Shown here: positions 6,447 through 14,124 of the stretch, one piece after another | Numbering within the stretch: position 1 is the stretch's first letter | Layout: every line of letters begins with the position of its first letter | Source: an uncultured Bacteroidota bacterium | GTDB taxonomy: Bacteria; Bacteroidota; Bacteroidia; Flavobacteriales; Schleiferiaceae | Assembly: GCA_913056475.1 (NCBI GenBank) | Contig: CAJXMS010000020.1 | Span: 1 to 15,190, forward strand | Direction of reading: 5' to 3' | DNA: 15,190 bases | Made by a program: the position numbers and the translations under genes | The notes under the pieces: generated by a model | Told to the model about the DNA's origin: nothing | Seen by the model: only the letters and a program-made list of their open reading frames with translations | Database searches by the model: none

Positions 6447-7325
6447 ATGAAACCATACCTCATCCCCCTATTGTTTGCCGGCCTGCTACTGGCCAGCTGC
6501 AATCAAGAAGTTAAAAAGGAAAACAAGCGTCTAAAAACAGAAAACCAAGAGCTCTCCCAAAAGGTGGCTACCACCGACTCTTCTCTCGAGCTCTATGTAA
6601 GTACTTTTGAAGAGGTGCAAGCCAATCTCGACTCCATCCGCCAGCGCGAGGAAACCATTCGCAAAGCCCGCACTGAAGGCCTGGAAGGCGCCACCAACAT
6701 TCGTAAAGCCGTTCTCCAAGACATCAGCGCTATCAACGAGCTCCTCGACGAAAACAAACAAAAACTCAAAAAACTGAGTGAACAACTGGGCGCGCGCAAT
6801 CAAAAAGTAGCCAGCCTGCAACGCCTGGTGGCCAATTTGCGTACCCAAATTGAGGACAAGGATGAAGAAATAGCTACCCTCAAACAGGAGCTGGAGGCCC
6901 TCAATTTTAAAATGGATCAGCTCAATAACCGGGTGGGCGCCTTACAAGAGGAAAATATGGCCCAACAAAACACCATCGAGCAACAAAAAGCCTCCCTCAA
7001 TGCCGTCTATTACCTGGTAGGAACAGATGACGAACTCGAGGAAAAGGGCGTAATCAATAAAAAAGGCGGCTTTATAGGTATAGGTAAAACCAAAACCCTG
7101 GCCGGAGACCTCAGCAAAGAAGCCTTTACCAAAGCCCATAAGAAAAAGCTCCAGCAAGTAAAACTAAATCTGGATAACGATAAAGCCGTCCTTATATCAG
7201 AGCACCCCGAGCGCAGCTACCAATGGAATAAAACGGACGATGGACACATCCGATCCTTGCAAATTACTGATGCCCAAGCCTTTTGGAAAGTGAGCCCCTT
7301 CTTGGTTATCCAAGTAAAGAACTAA
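6447..7325 (+). CDS. Coiled-coil lipoprotein of unknown function
   Basis: The protein has 292 residues. Residues 1-18 are a lipoprotein signal ending in LLASC with Cys18 as lipidation site, so it should be attached to an envelope membrane facing the periplasm or surface. Residues about 22-185 are a long charged helix with heptad-like leucines, for example ENKRLKTENQELSQKV, LQRLVANLRTQIEDKDEEI and LNNRVGALQEEN, predicting a coiled coil. The C-terminal 100 residues form a separate compact domain beginning NAVYYLVGTDDELEEKGVI, with a Gly-rich turn GGFIGIGKTKT and ending in FLVIQVKN. I have seen this lipoprotein/coiled-coil/C-domain arrangement in Bacteroidota proteins annotated as hypothetical and cannot assign a function. 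A structural or tethering role is an inference. It has its own promoter-like element. Both flanking genes read the same way but with spacers of 90 and 167 bp. Confidence 0.85.
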   Translation: MKPYLIPLLFAGLLLASCNQEVKKENKRLKTENQELSQKVATTDSSLELYVSTFEEVQANLDSIRQREETIRKARTEGLEGATNIRKAVLQDISAINELLDENKQKLKKLSEQLGARNQKVASLQRLVANLRTQIEDKDEEIATLKQELEALNFKMDQLNNRVGALQEENMAQQNTIEQQKASLNAVYYLVGTDDELEEKGVINKKGGFIGIGKTKTLAGDLSKEAFTKAHKKKLQQVKLNLDNDKAVLISEHPERSYQWNKTDDGHIRSLQITDAQAFWKVSPFLVIQVKN

Positions 7326-7344
7326 TGCTTGCATTCTGAAGCAT
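7325..7344 (+). terminator. Small hairpin just after the lipoprotein gene
   Basis: ATGCTT (7325-7330) pairs with AAGCAT (7339-7344) around an eight-base loop. It starts at the last base of the stop codon. The stem is short and only a mixed A/T stretch follows, so termination is weakly supported. Apart from this and the promoter element, the 7326-7492 spacer holds no gene I can support. Confidence 0.25.
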
Positions 7345-7406
7345 AAGAATTTGGTCATTTTTAAGGGGAATTTTTAACAATGTTCCGAGTAAGGCATTTC
7401 CCTTCG

Positions 7407-7414
7407 TACATTTG
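7407..7414 (+). promoter_or_regulatory. Bacteroidota-type -7 promoter element
   Basis: TACATTTG matches TAnnTTTG exactly. It lies 78 bp before the ATG at 7493, implying a leader of roughly 70 nt, longer than for the other genes here. Confidence 0.5.
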
Positions 7415-7492
7415 CCCCTTCGAGAAAAGCGCTATAAAACAGCACTACTGCCTTGAATCTCGAATGAAAACAGCCCCATTTCCCCTTATTCG

Positions 7493-7978
7493 ATGCCCAT
7501 CAGCAAAATCCGCTTATTCCTCTTCTTCCGAATCCTCCTAGGATTACTTATACTAGCCGTGCTGGCAGATTTCCTTTTGGCCAGTCTACCGGGTTCCATT
7601 TCCGATTATTTCCAAGACCACTATCTCGCCCTGGCCGCCGGAGCCCTGGCCCTGGTGCTGGTCTTTGTTCGGGTCAATTATTTCAGCTACGAAGACGAGT
7701 ACGAGATTATTCATATCCGCTCTAAGTCCCTCATATTCGGAGACCTGAGTAAGCAAAACCGCCGCTACGAATTCCCCAAAGTCCTTGTGACGGGTTATGA
7801 ACTGGCGCGGCACCCCATCTATAAAAAATTAACCATCCACATCCAGTCTTCCAGCGGCGTGCGCAAAACCCGGGTATTCAATCTCAGCTTCGTATCCCGC
7901 AAAGACCTGGACTACGTAGAGCGCTCCCTCTCGCAAATCGTCCAGCGCAACCAAAAAGGCGCCGGCCGGCAGGCCTAA
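7493..7978 (+). CDS. Two-helix membrane protein with a cytoplasmic beta-rich domain
   Basis: The protein has 161 residues. Two hydrophobic segments, about 8-31 and 43-64, form a hairpin in the inner membrane. The remaining 95 residues begin FSYEDEYEIIHIRSKSLIF and alternate short strands and turns (YEFPKVLVTGYEL, KKLTIHIQSS, KTRVFNLSFVS), then end in a helix DLDYVERSLSQIVQRN. A membrane hairpin followed by seven or so strands and a closing helix resembles bacterial PH-like (bPH) domain proteins, but this is a shape-based guess. The positive-inside rule (KIR at the start, Arg/Lys after the second helix) puts the soluble domain in the cytoplasm. An in-frame stop upstream and ATG at 7493 fix the start. 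Function is unknown. Confidence 0.75.
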   Translation: MPISKIRLFLFFRILLGLLILAVLADFLLASLPGSISDYFQDHYLALAAGALALVLVFVRVNYFSYEDEYEIIHIRSKSLIFGDLSKQNRRYEFPKVLVTGYELARHPIYKKLTIHIQSSSGVRKTRVFNLSFVSRKDLDYVERSLSQIVQRNQKGAGRQA

Positions 7979-8050
7979 CAAAAGCTTAGGGCAAACCGCG
8001 CCTTCCATGCGAGCAGCCCGCCGTCCTGCCCCCTACCAGGGTGGCTTTTG

Positions 8051-8058
8051 TATCTTTG
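8051..8058 (+). promoter_or_regulatory. Bacteroidota-type -7 promoter element
   Basis: TATCTTTG matches TAnnTTTG exactly and ends 19 bp before the ATG at 8078. It also argues against a TTG start at 8048, which would place the promoter inside the coding region. Confidence 0.62.
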
Positions 8059-8077
8059 TGCCTTAAGATTTAAAACT

Positions 8078-8509
8078 ATGATCACCGGTTTACAGCACTT
8101 CCATTCGGGGCTGGCTTACCTCGTTCTCCTGGGTCTCCTTCTCTCCGTTATCCTCTTTCTGTTCCGCCGTACCCAGGCCTCCTTTACAGCCATGGACAAG
8201 CGACTAGCCCTTACCACCCTCATCCTTACGCACTTACAACTCCTGCTGGGGCTTATTCTCTATTTCATAGGCCCCAAAGGCTTTGCCTATTTCCAGGAAG
8301 CCAACGTCATGACCAATGAACTCATGCGCCTTTACGCCATCGAGCATATTACCGTGAATATCCTCGGCATTGCCCTGATCACCATCGGCTATTCCCGCGC
8401 CAAACGCATCGCCCAGCCCCGCCGAAAATACGGCACCCTCGCCCTTTTTTATGGCCTGGGACTGCTACTCATTCTCTCCCGCATTCCCTGGGACATATGG
8501 CTTGCCTAG
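8078..8509 (+). CDS. Four-helix inner membrane protein, possible small b-type cytochrome
   Basis: From ATG at 8078 the protein has 143 residues. Four hydrophobic helices are visible at about 11-30, 43-64, 85-106 and 118-138. Histidines sit where haem ligands would: His7 and His9 just before helix one (LQHFHSG), His52 within helix two (LTHLQLLLG) and His90 within helix three (AIEHITVN). Similar short proteins in Bacteroidota carry the patterns HxHSGL and HxQLLLGLILY and are sometimes labelled cytochrome b. I infer a possible haem-binding role but have no direct proof. It has an exact TAnnTTTG element. The stop is 94 bp before hflX on the same strand, with a palindrome in the spacer and no other promoter seen, so the two may share a transcript. 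Confidence 0.8.
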   Translation: MITGLQHFHSGLAYLVLLGLLLSVILFLFRRTQASFTAMDKRLALTTLILTHLQLLLGLILYFIGPKGFAYFQEANVMTNELMRLYAIEHITVNILGIALITIGYSRAKRIAQPRRKYGTLALFYGLGLLLILSRIPWDIWLA

Positions 8510-8534
8510 TAAGGCTACCCGGTGGCCGCCTTTT

Positions 8535-8555
8535 CATTTGGCCTCCGGCCAAATG
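8535..8555. repeat. Perfect 9 bp palindrome with CATTTGGCC arms
   Basis: CATTTGGCC (8535-8543) and GGCCAAATG (8547-8555) pair perfectly around a TCC loop. It starts 25 bp after the previous stop and ends 48 bp before the hflX start. Four T lie on its 5' side, not its 3' side, so it does not look like a plus-strand intrinsic terminator. The core CATTTGGCC recurs at 282 and 14121. Confidence 0.7.
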
Positions 8556-8603
8556 TGATACCAGCCGCCTGGGAGCCTCAGCGCCGGAAATGAATAATAG
8601 CTC

Positions 8604-9800
8604 ATGCTAGAAAAAAAGACCCACACGCATCACCGTGAAAGGGCAGTCCTGATCGGCATTATCCACCCATTTCAACCCGAAGACCGGGTCAAGGAATACC
8701 TGGACGAACTAGCCTTCCTGGCGGAAACCGCTGGGGCAGAAGCCCAAAACAGATTTATTCAACGTCTGGACAAGCCTCACCCCAAAACCTTCATTGGCAC
8801 CGGGAAAATAAAAGAGATAGCCGCCCACGTAAAAGCAGAAAAGATAGACCTGGTAGTCTTTGACGATGAGCTCTCCCCCTCCCAGCTCAAAAACGTGGAA
8901 AAAATCCTGGACACCAAGGTTCTGGACCGCACCAATTTGATCCTCGATATCTTTGCCGTACGAGCCAAAACCAGCTACGCCCGTACCCAGGTAGAACTGG
9001 CCCAGTACGAGTACCTCCTCCCTCGCCTCACCAATATGTGGACCCACCTCAGCAAGCAAAAAGGAGGTATCGGTATGAAAGGACCGGGCGAACGGGAAAT
9101 CGAAACCGACCGCCGGATTATCCGCGAAAAAATCACCTTGCTCAAACAAAAATTGGCCAAAATTGACAAACAAATGGCCGTGCAGCGGGGCAACCGCGGC
9201 AATCTCATCCGGGTGGCCCTGGTCGGATATACCAACGTGGGTAAATCTACCCTGATGAACCTGCTCAGCAAATCCAAAGTCTTTGCAGAAAACAAGCTCT
9301 TTGCCACCCTGGACACTACCGTACGCAAAGTCGTTATCGAAAACCTTCCTTTCCTGCTCACCGATACCGTGGGGTTTATCCGCAAGCTGCCCACCCAGCT
9401 AGTGGAGTCCTTTAAATCCACCCTCGATGAAGTTCGGGAAGCCGATGTTTTGGTCCACGTGGTGGACATTTCCCACCCGAATTTTGAAGAACACATCGAT
9501 ACCGTACAGCAAACCATCCGCGACATCGACCACCGCGAAAAACCCACCTTGATGGTATTTAACAAAATAGACGCCTTCCGCTACCTACCTCTGGAAGAAG
9601 ACGACCTGGAAAACACCCCCCAGGCCGAAAATATGAGCCTGGACCAATGGAAGCAAACCTGGCTCAACCGCCTGGAAGGGAAGGCCGTATTCATTTCGGC
9701 CCGGGAAAAACAAAACCTGGACGACCTTCGCAATCGCTTATACGAAATAGTAGCCGAAATGCATACCCAACGCTTCCCCTACAACCATTTCTTGTACTAA
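8604..9800 (+). CDS. hflX: GTPase HflX
   Basis: The protein has 398 residues and is a ribosome-associated GTPase that binds 50S/70S ribosomes and splits stalled ones under stress. The N-terminal HflX domain (about 12-190) contains KTFIGTGKIKEI, VVFDDELSPSQLKNVE, VLDRTNLILDIFAVRAKT and the conserved linker GIGMKGPGEREIETDRR (155-171), followed by a long helical arm. The G domain follows: G1 GYTNVGKST (208-216), G2 threonines near LDTTVR (236-241), G3 DTVGF (254-258), G4 NKID (320-323) and G5 SAR (365-367). An acidic insertion at 330-345 (EEDDLE) lies between G4 and G5. ATG at 8604 follows stops in the other frames and gives a normal N-terminus. It follows a membrane protein gene by 94 bp. Confidence 0.96.
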   Translation: MLEKKTHTHHRERAVLIGIIHPFQPEDRVKEYLDELAFLAETAGAEAQNRFIQRLDKPHPKTFIGTGKIKEIAAHVKAEKIDLVVFDDELSPSQLKNVEKILDTKVLDRTNLILDIFAVRAKTSYARTQVELAQYEYLLPRLTNMWTHLSKQKGGIGMKGPGEREIETDRRIIREKITLLKQKLAKIDKQMAVQRGNRGNLIRVALVGYTNVGKSTLMNLLSKSKVFAENKLFATLDTTVRKVVIENLPFLLTDTVGFIRKLPTQLVESFKSTLDEVREADVLVHVVDISHPNFEEHIDTVQQTIRDIDHREKPTLMVFNKIDAFRYLPLEEDDLENTPQAENMSLDQWKQTWLNRLEGKAVFISAREKQNLDDLRNRLYEIVAEMHTQRFPYNHFLY

Positions 9801-9820
9801 GTCAATTTTCCCGAATTTTG
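9792..9820 (+). promoter_or_regulatory. Possible promoter for the malic enzyme gene
   Basis: A TTG at 9792-9794 is followed after 18 bp by GAATTTTG (9813-9820), one mismatch from TAnnTTTG. The TTG lies inside the last codons of hflX. The leader to ATG 9895 would be about 65 nt. No better candidate is seen in the 94 bp spacer. Confidence 0.35.
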
Positions 9821-9894
9821 GAAGGTACGGAAGCGCGTTCCCACCCCAAGCCAGGCACGGCTCAAGCGCCCTCCACTAAGCACAGCAAACCAGT

Positions 9895-12180
9895 ATGCCG
9901 CATCGCAAAAGCAACCAGGAAGAAATCCTGGAATATCACGCCGGAAAAAGACCGGGTAAGATCGAAGTAGTTCCCACCAAGCCAAGCAACAGCCAGCGCG
10001 ACCTCTCCATCGCCTACTCCCCCGGAGTAGCAGTGCCCTGCCAGCATATCCAGGAAAATAAAAGCGCTGCCTATACGTATACCGCCAAGGGCAACCTGGT
10101 GGGCGTCATTTCCAATGGCACTGCCGTGCTGGGCCTGGGCGATATAGGCCCCGAAGCTAGTAAGCCCGTGATGGAGGGAAAAGGCGTGCTCTTTAAAATC
10201 TTTGCCGATATAGACGTTTTTGACCTGGAGCTTAATGCCAAGGATCCCGACGCCTTCATTGAGGCCGTTAAAGCCCTGGAACCCACCTTTGGGGGCATAA
10301 ACCTGGAGGATATCAAAGCCCCCGATTGCTTTTACATCGAAAAACGGCTTAAAGAAGAAACCGATATCCCGGTGATGCACGACGATCAGCACGGGACGGC
10401 CATCATCGCCACTGCCGCGCTACTCAATGCCTGCGAACTGGTAAAAAAGGAGCTCAAAGACCTTAAAATTGTCTTTAACGGCGCGGGGGCTGCGGCTACC
10501 TCCTGTTTAAACCTTTTTGTTTCTTGCGGCGTACCACCCGAACAAATACTGGTGGCCGACAGCCGCGGCATTATCCATACCCAACGAGAGGACCTTGGCC
10601 CGGAAAAGGCCCCCCTGGCCCGCGACACCGACTGCCAAACCCTGGCCGAAGCCGTAAAAGGCGCGGACGTATTCGTGGGCCTTTCCGTAGGCGGCGTCTT
10701 GAGTCAGGACATGGTACGGTCCATGGCGAAAGATCCAGTCGTCTTTGCCCTGGCCAACCCCGACCCCGAAATTAGTTACCAGGACGCGATGGACGCGCGC
10801 CAGGATATCATTATGGCCACCGGCCGCAGCGACAACCCCAATCAGGTCAACAATGTCTTGGGCTTCCCTTACATCTTTCGCGGGGCGCTGGATGTACGCG
10901 CCCGCAAGATCAATGAAGAAATGAAACTGGCCGCCGCCCGGGCCATCGCCGAGCTCGCAAAAGAGCCCGTGCCTGAAATGGTGAATATCGCTTACGACGA
11001 CGACTCCCTCCAGTTTGGTCCCCGCTACATCATCCCCAAGCCCTTTGACCCCCGCCTGATCCACCAGGTAGCCATTGCCGTGGCTCAGGCCGCCGTAGAG
11101 AGCGGAGTGGCCCGCCAGGAAATCAGCGATTGGAAAGCCTACCGGGAAGAACTCCTCTCCCGGGTAGGTCGGGACGACAAGTTTATACGCCTGGCTCAGG
11201 AAAAAGCCCGCCAGGACCCGCGCTCCGTAGTACTGGCGGAGGCCGATAATTTGAAAACCCTTAAAGCCGCTCAGGTAGTGGTGGACGACGGGCTGGCCAA
11301 GCCCATTCTGCTGGGCAACCGCGAACGTATCCAAAGCCTCATCGCCGAAAACAACCTGGAGGACATCGCCCACTTACCCATTATTGACGCCTTTGCCGAC
11401 ACCGATAAGATAGAGACCTACGCGCAGCTCTTTTACCAGCGGCGGCAGCGAAAGGGCGTGACCCTCTTCGATGCCCGCAAGCGGATCCGCGACCGGAACT
11501 ATTTTGGGGCCGCTATGGTAGCGGCCGGTGACGCCGATGCCTTTGTTTCCGGACTTACCCGTAAGTACAGTGAGGTAGTGAAGCCCATATTTGAAGTGAT
11601 CGGCACCCGGGAAGGCATCCGAAAAGCGGCCGGGCTTTATATTATGAGTACCAAGCGGGGCCCTTTGTTTTTTGCCGATACCACCATAAATGAAAACCCC
11701 AACGCCCAGGAAATAGCCGATCTTACCCTGCAAACCGCCGCCGTGCTGGAGCGAATCAACATCAACCCCAAGGTGGCCCTTCTGAGCTATAGTAACTTTG
11801 GTAGTGCCCGCTTACCTGATGCCCAAAAAATGCAAAAGGCCCTGAAACTGATCCGCGAGAAAGCGCCGAACTTACTGGTAGACGGCGAAATGCAGGCCAA
11901 TTTTGCGCTGGATAAAACCCTCTTACAAGAAACCTTCCCCTTTAGTCCCCTAAGTGAGCGCCACCCCAATGTGTTAATATTCCCCAACCTTTCTGCCTCC
12001 AATATTGCCTACAAACTCTTGCAAAGCTTCGGGGCGGCAGAGGCCATTGGTCCTGTGCTCATTGGTGTAAACAAACCGGCACACGTCCTCCAACTCGGCT
12101 CATCGGTGCGGGAAATCGTTAATATGATTACCTTAGCTTCGGTAGACGCCCAAACCCAGAAGCCTCAACCGCAACTTTAA
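9895..12180 (+). CDS. maeB: NADP-dependent malic enzyme, MaeB type with phosphotransacetylase-like C-terminal domain
   Basis: The enzyme decarboxylates malate to pyruvate with reduction of NAD(P)+ and has 761 residues, matching the large MaeB class. The malic domain carries SIAYSPGVAVPC (38-49, Tyr41), NGTAVLGLGDIGPEASKPVM, EGKGVLFK with Lys96, and VMHDDQHGTAI (160-170), where the Asp pair binds the divalent metal. The nucleotide-binding domain has FNGAGAAATSC (194-204), FALANPDPE and ATGRSDNPNQVNNVLGFPYI. From about 430 to 755 lies a domain like phosphotransacetylase: VVLAEADNLKTLKAAQ, AFVSGLTRKYSEVVKPIFEV and FADTTINENPNAQEIADLT. In characterised MaeB enzymes this part lacks transferase activity, helps assembly and senses acetyl-CoA. 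A universal stress gene follows after 11 bp, suggesting one operon. Cofactor preference cannot be read with certainty. Confidence 0.95.
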   Translation: MPHRKSNQEEILEYHAGKRPGKIEVVPTKPSNSQRDLSIAYSPGVAVPCQHIQENKSAAYTYTAKGNLVGVISNGTAVLGLGDIGPEASKPVMEGKGVLFKIFADIDVFDLELNAKDPDAFIEAVKALEPTFGGINLEDIKAPDCFYIEKRLKEETDIPVMHDDQHGTAIIATAALLNACELVKKELKDLKIVFNGAGAAATSCLNLFVSCGVPPEQILVADSRGIIHTQREDLGPEKAPLARDTDCQTLAEAVKGADVFVGLSVGGVLSQDMVRSMAKDPVVFALANPDPEISYQDAMDARQDIIMATGRSDNPNQVNNVLGFPYIFRGALDVRARKINEEMKLAAARAIAELAKEPVPEMVNIAYDDDSLQFGPRYIIPKPFDPRLIHQVAIAVAQAAVESGVARQEISDWKAYREELLSRVGRDDKFIRLAQEKARQDPRSVVLAEADNLKTLKAAQVVVDDGLAKPILLGNRERIQSLIAENNLEDIAHLPIIDAFADTDKIETYAQLFYQRRQRKGVTLFDARKRIRDRNYFGAAMVAAGDADAFVSGLTRKYSEVVKPIFEVIGTREGIRKAAGLYIMSTKRGPLFFADTTINENPNAQEIADLTLQTAAVLERININPKVALLSYSNFGSARLPDAQKMQKALKLIREKAPNLLVDGEMQANFALDKTLLQETFPFSPLSERHPNVLIFPNLSASNIAYKLLQSFGAAEAIGPVLIGVNKPAHVLQLGSSVREIVNMITLASVDAQTQKPQPQL

Positions 12181-12191
12181 ACGCCACCCTC

Positions 12192-12995
12192 ATGAATATT
12201 CTCCTTCCTACTGATTTTAGTGAAAACGCCACCCTGGCGGCTGAATTCGCCTTTGACCTGGCCCAAAAGGGCCGCGGTACCGTGCATGTGCTCAATGCCT
12301 ATGACCTCCCCTACTCCGACCGGAGCATGACTACCGCCCTCCTTGAGGTAATGAAAGAGAACGCCGAGAAAAACATGGAGGCCTTCGAGAAAAAACTGCG
12401 CTCCTTTGGCACGGATTATACCACTGAAATCCTCCTTGGTAACCCCATTCGGCTTATCAAAGAGAAGGCCCGCGATAAAAATATAGACCTGGTGGTGATG
12501 GGCACCAAAGGGGCCAGTGGCCTGGAGGAAGTCCTGATTGGGTCTAACGCTGCATCAGTGATCCATAATGTAACCAAGCCCGTCTTGATCGTTCCGCCTA
12601 AAGCAAAGCTCAAGGCGGTGGAAAAAATGATCTTTGCTACCGATTTTGAATTGGAAAACGATCGGCCCGCGCTCCAGCAACTGCGCCAATTTGCGCAGCT
12701 TTATGAGGCCAAAATTGACGTAGTGCACGTACAGAAAAATGAAGGTTCCCGCAGTGGCAGCCGCCAGCTGGTAGAAGAAGTGCTGCACAACCTTCCGCAT
12801 GAATATACCATCCTCCATAATCACAATATTGAGGAAGCGGTGACCCAGGAAGCCGAAAAAGAAAACGCGGATATGATCGTATCCATCGCCCACCGCTACG
12901 GCTTTTTTGAAGGCCTCTTCCACCGGAGTATCAGCTCTAAGCTGGCCTACCATACCCACCTGCCCTTGCTGGTCCTTACCGAACCGAAGAAGTAG
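12192..12995 (+). CDS. Universal stress protein, tandem UspA domains
   Basis: The protein has 267 residues in two UspA-like halves. The first (1-136) starts MNILLPTDFSENA, with Asp8 at the usual nucleotide-contact site, and carries GTKGASGLEEVLIGSNAAS, which fits the ATP-binding pattern G-x2-G-x9-G-S at Gly104, Gly107 and Gly117. The second half (143-263) begins KMIFATDFELENDRPALQQL but has SIAHRYGFFEGLFHRSIS in place of the glycine motif, so it probably does not bind ATP in the same way. Such proteins are cytoplasmic stress or starvation responders. The start is 11 bp after the malic enzyme stop, so co-transcription with central carbon metabolism is likely. Its partner is unknown. Confidence 0.93.
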   Translation: MNILLPTDFSENATLAAEFAFDLAQKGRGTVHVLNAYDLPYSDRSMTTALLEVMKENAEKNMEAFEKKLRSFGTDYTTEILLGNPIRLIKEKARDKNIDLVVMGTKGASGLEEVLIGSNAASVIHNVTKPVLIVPPKAKLKAVEKMIFATDFELENDRPALQQLRQFAQLYEAKIDVVHVQKNEGSRSGSRQLVEEVLHNLPHEYTILHNHNIEEAVTQEAEKENADMIVSIAHRYGFFEGLFHRSISSKLAYHTHLPLLVLTEPKK

Positions 12996-13015
12996 CGACC
13001 CCGCTTCAAACAAGC

Positions 13016-13029
13016 CCCCACCTCAGGGG
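13016..13029 (+). terminator. Short GC hairpin before the DAHP synthase gene
   Basis: CCCC (13016-13019) can pair with GGGG (13026-13029) around ACCTCA, followed by a pyrimidine-rich TTCTATTCTTCTT that runs up to the ATG at 13043. The stem has only four pairs. It could end the malic enzyme/Usp transcript or affect translation of the next gene, but support is thin. Confidence 0.25.
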
Positions 13030-13042
13030 TTCTATTCTTCTT

Positions 13043-14098
13043 ATGGTCCAAGATTTATTTAAGGCGCCCTACCCTCGCATCGTGGCTGGCCCCTGCAGTG
13101 TGGAAAGCGAAGAACAAATGCTGTCCACGGCAAGGGCTTTAGCGCAAGACCCGCGCATCCTGGCCCTGCGCGGAGGGGTTTGGAAACCCCGGACCCAACC
13201 CGGCACCTTCGAAGGCATCGGGCCCGCCGCTTTGCCCTGGCTCAAAAAGGCCAGCCAAGAGACGGGCCTTCCCGTCATAACCGAAGTAGCCAACGTGCAA
13301 CACGTAGAACAGGCCCTCGAGGCCGGGATTGACATGCTCTGGATAGGCGCCCGGACTACGGTAAACCCCTTTTATGTAGAAGAAATAGCGGAAGCCCTCC
13401 GCGGGACTTCTATCCCCGTACTGGTAAAAAACCCCATTCACCCGGAGCTCAAGTTATGGCTCGGGGCCCTGGAAAGACTGGAGAAAAAGGGCATCTCCCA
13501 GCTAATGGCCATCCACCGGGGTTTTTATGCCTACCAAAGCCAACCTTTCCGCAATGAGCCCAAGTGGGAAATATTCTTTGCGCTCCGCACCCAACGGCCC
13601 GATATACCCGTGCTCTGCGACCCTAGCCATATAGCCGGTAAAAGCGAACTCATTGGCGAAGTAGCCCAAAGCGCCTTGGACTTGGGAATGGAAGGCTTGA
13701 TCATCGAAAGTCATCATGCTCCCGGCCATGCGCTCAGCGATGCCCGCCAGCAGGTTACCCCCCGTGAACTAAGCCATATCCTTGATCACCTGGTGTACCG
13801 CAAAGAAGCGCCCGAAAATGAGCGCTTCATTCAAAAACTGGAAGACCTCCGCCGTCAAATAGACCGAGTAGACGAACAACTGCTGGACATCCTCCGGGAA
13901 CGTCTTCGCCTGGTGGAGCAAATAGGGCCCGTCAAAGAAGCCAACGAAGCCACCATCTTTCAAATGCGCCGCTGGTTTAAGGTCTTGGAAAACCGCAAAC
14001 AATACGGCACTAAAAAAGGATTGGACCCCGAAATTGTCCACGAACTCTTCCAGCTGATCCACAAATACAGCATCGATACACAGCTATCACGTTCCTAA
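13043..14098 (+). CDS. Bifunctional DAHP synthase / chorismate mutase
   Basis: The protein has 351 residues. The N-terminal domain (about 10-250) is a type I-beta (KDO8P-synthase-like) 3-deoxy-7-phosphoheptulonate synthase, which joins phosphoenolpyruvate and erythrose-4-phosphate in the first step of the aromatic pathway. Visible motifs are VAGPCSVES (14-22, metal-ligand Cys18), LRGGVWKPRT (42-51), WIGART (100-105), LVKNP (127-131), CDPSHIAGKS (192-201, ligand His196) and IIESHH (220-225). Residues about 263-345 are an AroQ-type chorismate mutase: helix LRRQIDRVDEQLLDILRERL, then VEQIGPVKEAN (catalytic-type Lys298) and QMRRWFKVLENR. The C-terminal mutase fusion is common in Bacteroidota and in characterised cases gives prephenate or chorismate feedback control of the synthase. 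No other aromatic pathway gene lies within the window. Gene names vary (aroF, aroG, aroA), so none is given. Confidence 0.95.
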   Translation: MVQDLFKAPYPRIVAGPCSVESEEQMLSTARALAQDPRILALRGGVWKPRTQPGTFEGIGPAALPWLKKASQETGLPVITEVANVQHVEQALEAGIDMLWIGARTTVNPFYVEEIAEALRGTSIPVLVKNPIHPELKLWLGALERLEKKGISQLMAIHRGFYAYQSQPFRNEPKWEIFFALRTQRPDIPVLCDPSHIAGKSELIGEVAQSALDLGMEGLIIESHHAPGHALSDARQQVTPRELSHILDHLVYRKEAPENERFIQKLEDLRRQIDRVDEQLLDILRERLRLVEQIGPVKEANEATIFQMRRWFKVLENRKQYGTKKGLDPEIVHELFQLIHKYSIDTQLSRS

Positions 14099-14124
14099 AA
14101 CCAGGTCGCCTCGATAAAACACAT

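Noticed and set aside
7464..7541. A 25-codon frame from ATG 7464 overlapping the start of the two-helix membrane protein
   Set aside because: It is short, has no motif, and runs out of frame into a gene with better coding signs; a leader peptide cannot be supported.
8048..8077. TTG start for the four-helix membrane protein
   Set aside because: It would place the TATCTTTG promoter element inside the gene; ATG at 8078 gives the usual MxTGLxHxHSG start.
8975..9565. A 196-codon open frame on the minus strand inside hflX
   Set aside because: It is a Ser/Arg-rich low-information translation typical of antisense shadow frames.
10507..11373. A 288-codon open frame on the minus strand
   Set aside because: It is antisense to the malic enzyme gene, has no family motif, and is composition-driven.
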